This document shows positions 13,400-15,218 of a stretch of DNA of 15,218 nucleotides, one piece after another; positions within the stretch are counted from its first letter, which is position 1; each line of letters opens with the position of its first letter. The notes under the pieces were generated by a model. The model was not told the origin of the DNA. It searched no databases and saw nothing but the letters and a program-made list of their open reading frames with translations. This DNA is from Campylobacterales bacterium (GTDB lineage: Bacteria; Campylobacterota; Campylobacteria; Campylobacterales; SZUA-545), in assembly GCA_025800305.1 (NCBI GenBank), contig JAOXRY010000369.1:1-15218 (forward strand), read 5' to 3'. A program made the translations under genes and the position numbers.

Positions 13400-15218
13400 C
13401 TACTTAGATTCATAAAAAGGTAGTTTATCTTCAGTATCTAAAATTCCATCTCCATCAATATCATCATCTAGAGTTAGTTTAGATTTATCAATCTCTTCTT
13501 TAGTTGCAAACTTATTAAAGAAGTCAGGTTTTCCATCTTGATCTGTATCAATAGAAGCTACATCTGTATCAGGAAACGAGTCATAATTGGCAACAAACTC
13601 TGCTATTTTTAACTTACCTTGGTTTCTCTCTTTAATGGTAGTGATTTTTTTCACCAACTCTATAGCTTTTTCTTTTTTGTTGATAGCTCCATAAGCTCTA
13701 GCAATTTTTACAAGAATAGGATTGATGTCTAAAGAACTATCTAAAGTATCTACTTTAGTTTTAACAGAGTCAATTAATTCTTCAGCTTTTTTATAGTCTT
13801 TAGCTGAAATGAAAGCATTGACAATAGATTGATCAAATAGATCTCCTGAAGGAAGTATATCTCCAATAACATATCCAAGGTATGTTTCAATTTCATCTAA
13901 ATTATTATCTGTAGGAGTTGGCAAGTTTGTATTTAATTTATCTAAAAGCTCTTTTGCCTCTGTAGTTCCTTGAGAATTTGATAGGAAATTGGCAACTTTA
14001 ATAGCTCTTCTAACATTGTAGTTGAATTCCTTATCAGTATTGTCTAAATCAATTAATGGAGCTAATGTTTTAATGTTGTCGAAAAGAGTTTTTCTTAAAG
14101 CTTCATCACTAACTTTTTTAAAGTATTCTACTTCGTCTAACGCTGTAATAAGAGCAATAGTTGCTTTAACTTTATAAAGGTTTGGAGAAACTGTTTCCCC
14201 TGTTGTATCTACATAACTAACAATGTTGTTATTAATATAATCCAGTGAGTAGTTAATCACTTCTTTTGCTTTTACAATATTGTTGTTTACAATAAAGTTT
14301 TTAATTAAAACAGGATACCCAACAAGAGAGATGGTCTTGCTACTAAATGAGCCATCAAAAAGAGCAATTACCATATCTTTATTTTTATCTCTAGGGTATT
14401 TTCCACCTTTGTTTCTATAAAAATCCCAAGCTGGTTTTGTATGGTCTTTACTATCAATAAAGATTTTTTCCATAAACTCATCTTGCTTATCTGTGTCTAC
14501 TAGCCCAAGTAATTTTGTTAAATCTGTTTCTTGATCTTTTGCAAAATATTTCAAAACTTGAGGATAATTAGATGCATTTTTTGCTTCAACTTTATCTCTG
14601 TATTGGAAATTGTTTACAATCAGTTTTACAGCTTTATCTACCTTACCAGCTTTAACAAGAGCAAGTCCAAGGCCATTTTCTAAGATACCTCTTCTAGTTT
14701 TAAACTTATCTGAACCTGTATCTGCATAAACATCAAAATTAGTTACATTAGCGTCCATTTGAGATGGGTTTTTTAAAATTTCAAAACCAAAAATTTCACC
14801 ACTATAACTACTAGCAACTTCTGCTGAATCATAACTGTTTGCTATATTAATCAACTCTTGACCTTCAGTAAACTTATCTACATAAGCTGTGTAAGGAATT
14901 ATGTTAAACAGTGTGTAGAGAACTTCACTAACATTGGCTGTACCTGTTGGAACATTTTTAGCGTAAGAGTATCCAACATCAACAAGGTATGAAAAGTCAG
15001 CTTTGTTTTTTTCTGTAATTGCTTTTTCAATGAGTTTTTCGATTTCGTTGGTTACTTTATTATAAAGAGCTGGTGTTGCATCTTTATTTAATATTTTTGT
15101 ATCAATATATTTTATAACTTCTGCTCTTTTCCCTTTTTCGCCAGTGGCGTTATAAGACTTCAAAATGTTAATAATTGTTTGATGGTCCTCATCGGAGAAG
15201 TTTTTTTCTCCTCTTGCT
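13400..15218 (-). CDS. Helical-repeat protein with C-terminal calcium-binding DxDxDG repeats (5' end outside window)
   Basis: The frame stays open to the window edge, giving 605 visible residues and a TAG at 13402-13400. It has no ATG near the edge. The TTG at 15163 is internal, since in-frame codons reading EKNFSDEDHQTIINIL precede it, so the true start is outside. The visible part is almost all alpha-helical, with repeated helix pairs such as ALVKAGKVDKAVKLIV, AKDYKKAEELIDSVKT and AINKKEKAIELVKKI that look TPR/Sel1-like. The last 55 residues carry DTDQDGKPDFF and DDDIDGDGILDTEDKLPFY, the calcium-binding motif of thrombospondin type 3 repeats, typical of exported proteins. It directly precedes the TonB receptor with a two-base gap and is probably a periplasmic or surface partner. 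Function unknown. Confidence 0.75.
   Translation of the reverse strand, partial: ARGEKNFSDEDHQTIINILKSYNATGEKGKRAEVIKYIDTKILNKDATPALYNKVTNEIEKLIEKAITEKNKADFSYLVDVGYSYAKNVPTGTANVSEVLYTLFNIIPYTAYVDKFTEGQELINIANSYDSAEVASSYSGEIFGFEILKNPSQMDANVTNFDVYADTGSDKFKTRRGILENGLGLALVKAGKVDKAVKLIVNNFQYRDKVEAKNASNYPQVLKYFAKDQETDLTKLLGLVDTDKQDEFMEKIFIDSKDHTKPAWDFYRNKGGKYPRDKNKDMVIALFDGSFSSKTISLVGYPVLIKNFIVNNNIVKAKEVINYSLDYINNNIVSYVDTTGETVSPNLYKVKATIALITALDEVEYFKKVSDEALRKTLFDNIKTLAPLIDLDNTDKEFNYNVRRAIKVANFLSNSQGTTEAKELLDKLNTNLPTPTDNNLDEIETYLGYVIGDILPSGDLFDQSIVNAFISAKDYKKAEELIDSVKTKVDTLDSSLDINPILVKIARAYGAINKKEKAIELVKKITTIKERNQGKLKIAEFVANYDSFPDTDVASIDTDQDGKPDFFNKFATKEEIDKSKLTLDDDIDGDGILDTEDKLPFYESK

Noticed and set aside
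15161..15163. TTG as start codon of the helical-repeat gene
   Set aside because: The reading frame continues upstream without a stop to the window edge and encodes sequence that fits the helical repeat; no ribosome site was found for the TTG.

Overview
The window is about 30% GC by eye and gene-dense, with almost no intergenic DNA. It looks like chromosome from a Gram-negative of the Campylobacterota, with an Arcobacter/Sulfurimonas-like flavour. The evidence is a TonB-dependent outer-membrane receptor, a PseH-like acetyltransferase close to the Campylobacter/Helicobacter enzyme, a CheA-like Hpt sensor kinase of a type common in that phylum, and AT-rich codon use. This assignment is an inference from protein resemblance; no rRNA or other marker is present.

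Layout: only the first 237 bases, the tail of a DUF2202/ferritin-like gene, are on the + strand, and a clear intrinsic terminator follows them. Everything else is on the - strand, so those genes read from right to left. In transcription order they are: (1) a 5'-truncated alpha-helical-repeat protein ending in calcium-binding DxDxDG (thrombospondin type 3-like) repeats; (2) a TonB-dependent receptor; (3-5) a tightly overlapping trio of ABC ATPase, small ABC-2-type permease and DUF4857-like membrane-anchored protein; (6) an orphan six-TM/PAS/Hpt/HATPase sensor kinase; (7-8) pseH-like GNAT and alkC (3-methyladenine/3-methylcytosine DNA glycosylase with an Ig-like tail); (9-10) two overlapping P-loop ATPases of the archaeal/STAND-like type; (11-12) msrB and msrA, which repair oxidised methionine.

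How the genes may work together: genes 1-5 look like one envelope transport operon, with a surface or periplasmic Ca-binding repeat protein, an outer-membrane gate, an inner-membrane ABC-2 unit and an anchored periplasmic protein. Its substrate cannot be read from the sequence. The sensor kinase behind it may have its own promoter overlapping its start codon. The left half is a damage-repair neighbourhood (AlkC, MsrB, MsrA) into which two coupled ATPases are set. The ATPase pair has the best promoter in the window, with a perfect 20-bp palindrome between the -35 and -10 and a second, imperfect copy 27 bp downstream. That points to dedicated repression or induction of the ATPase-msrBA unit.

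Across the window the palindrome AGATCT is several-fold more frequent than base composition predicts (about 43 by hand count against about 5 expected). It is clearly sparser in the TonB receptor and repeat-protein genes. No intergenic stretch exceeds about 125 bases. I saw no tRNA, rRNA, IS element or CRISPR array.
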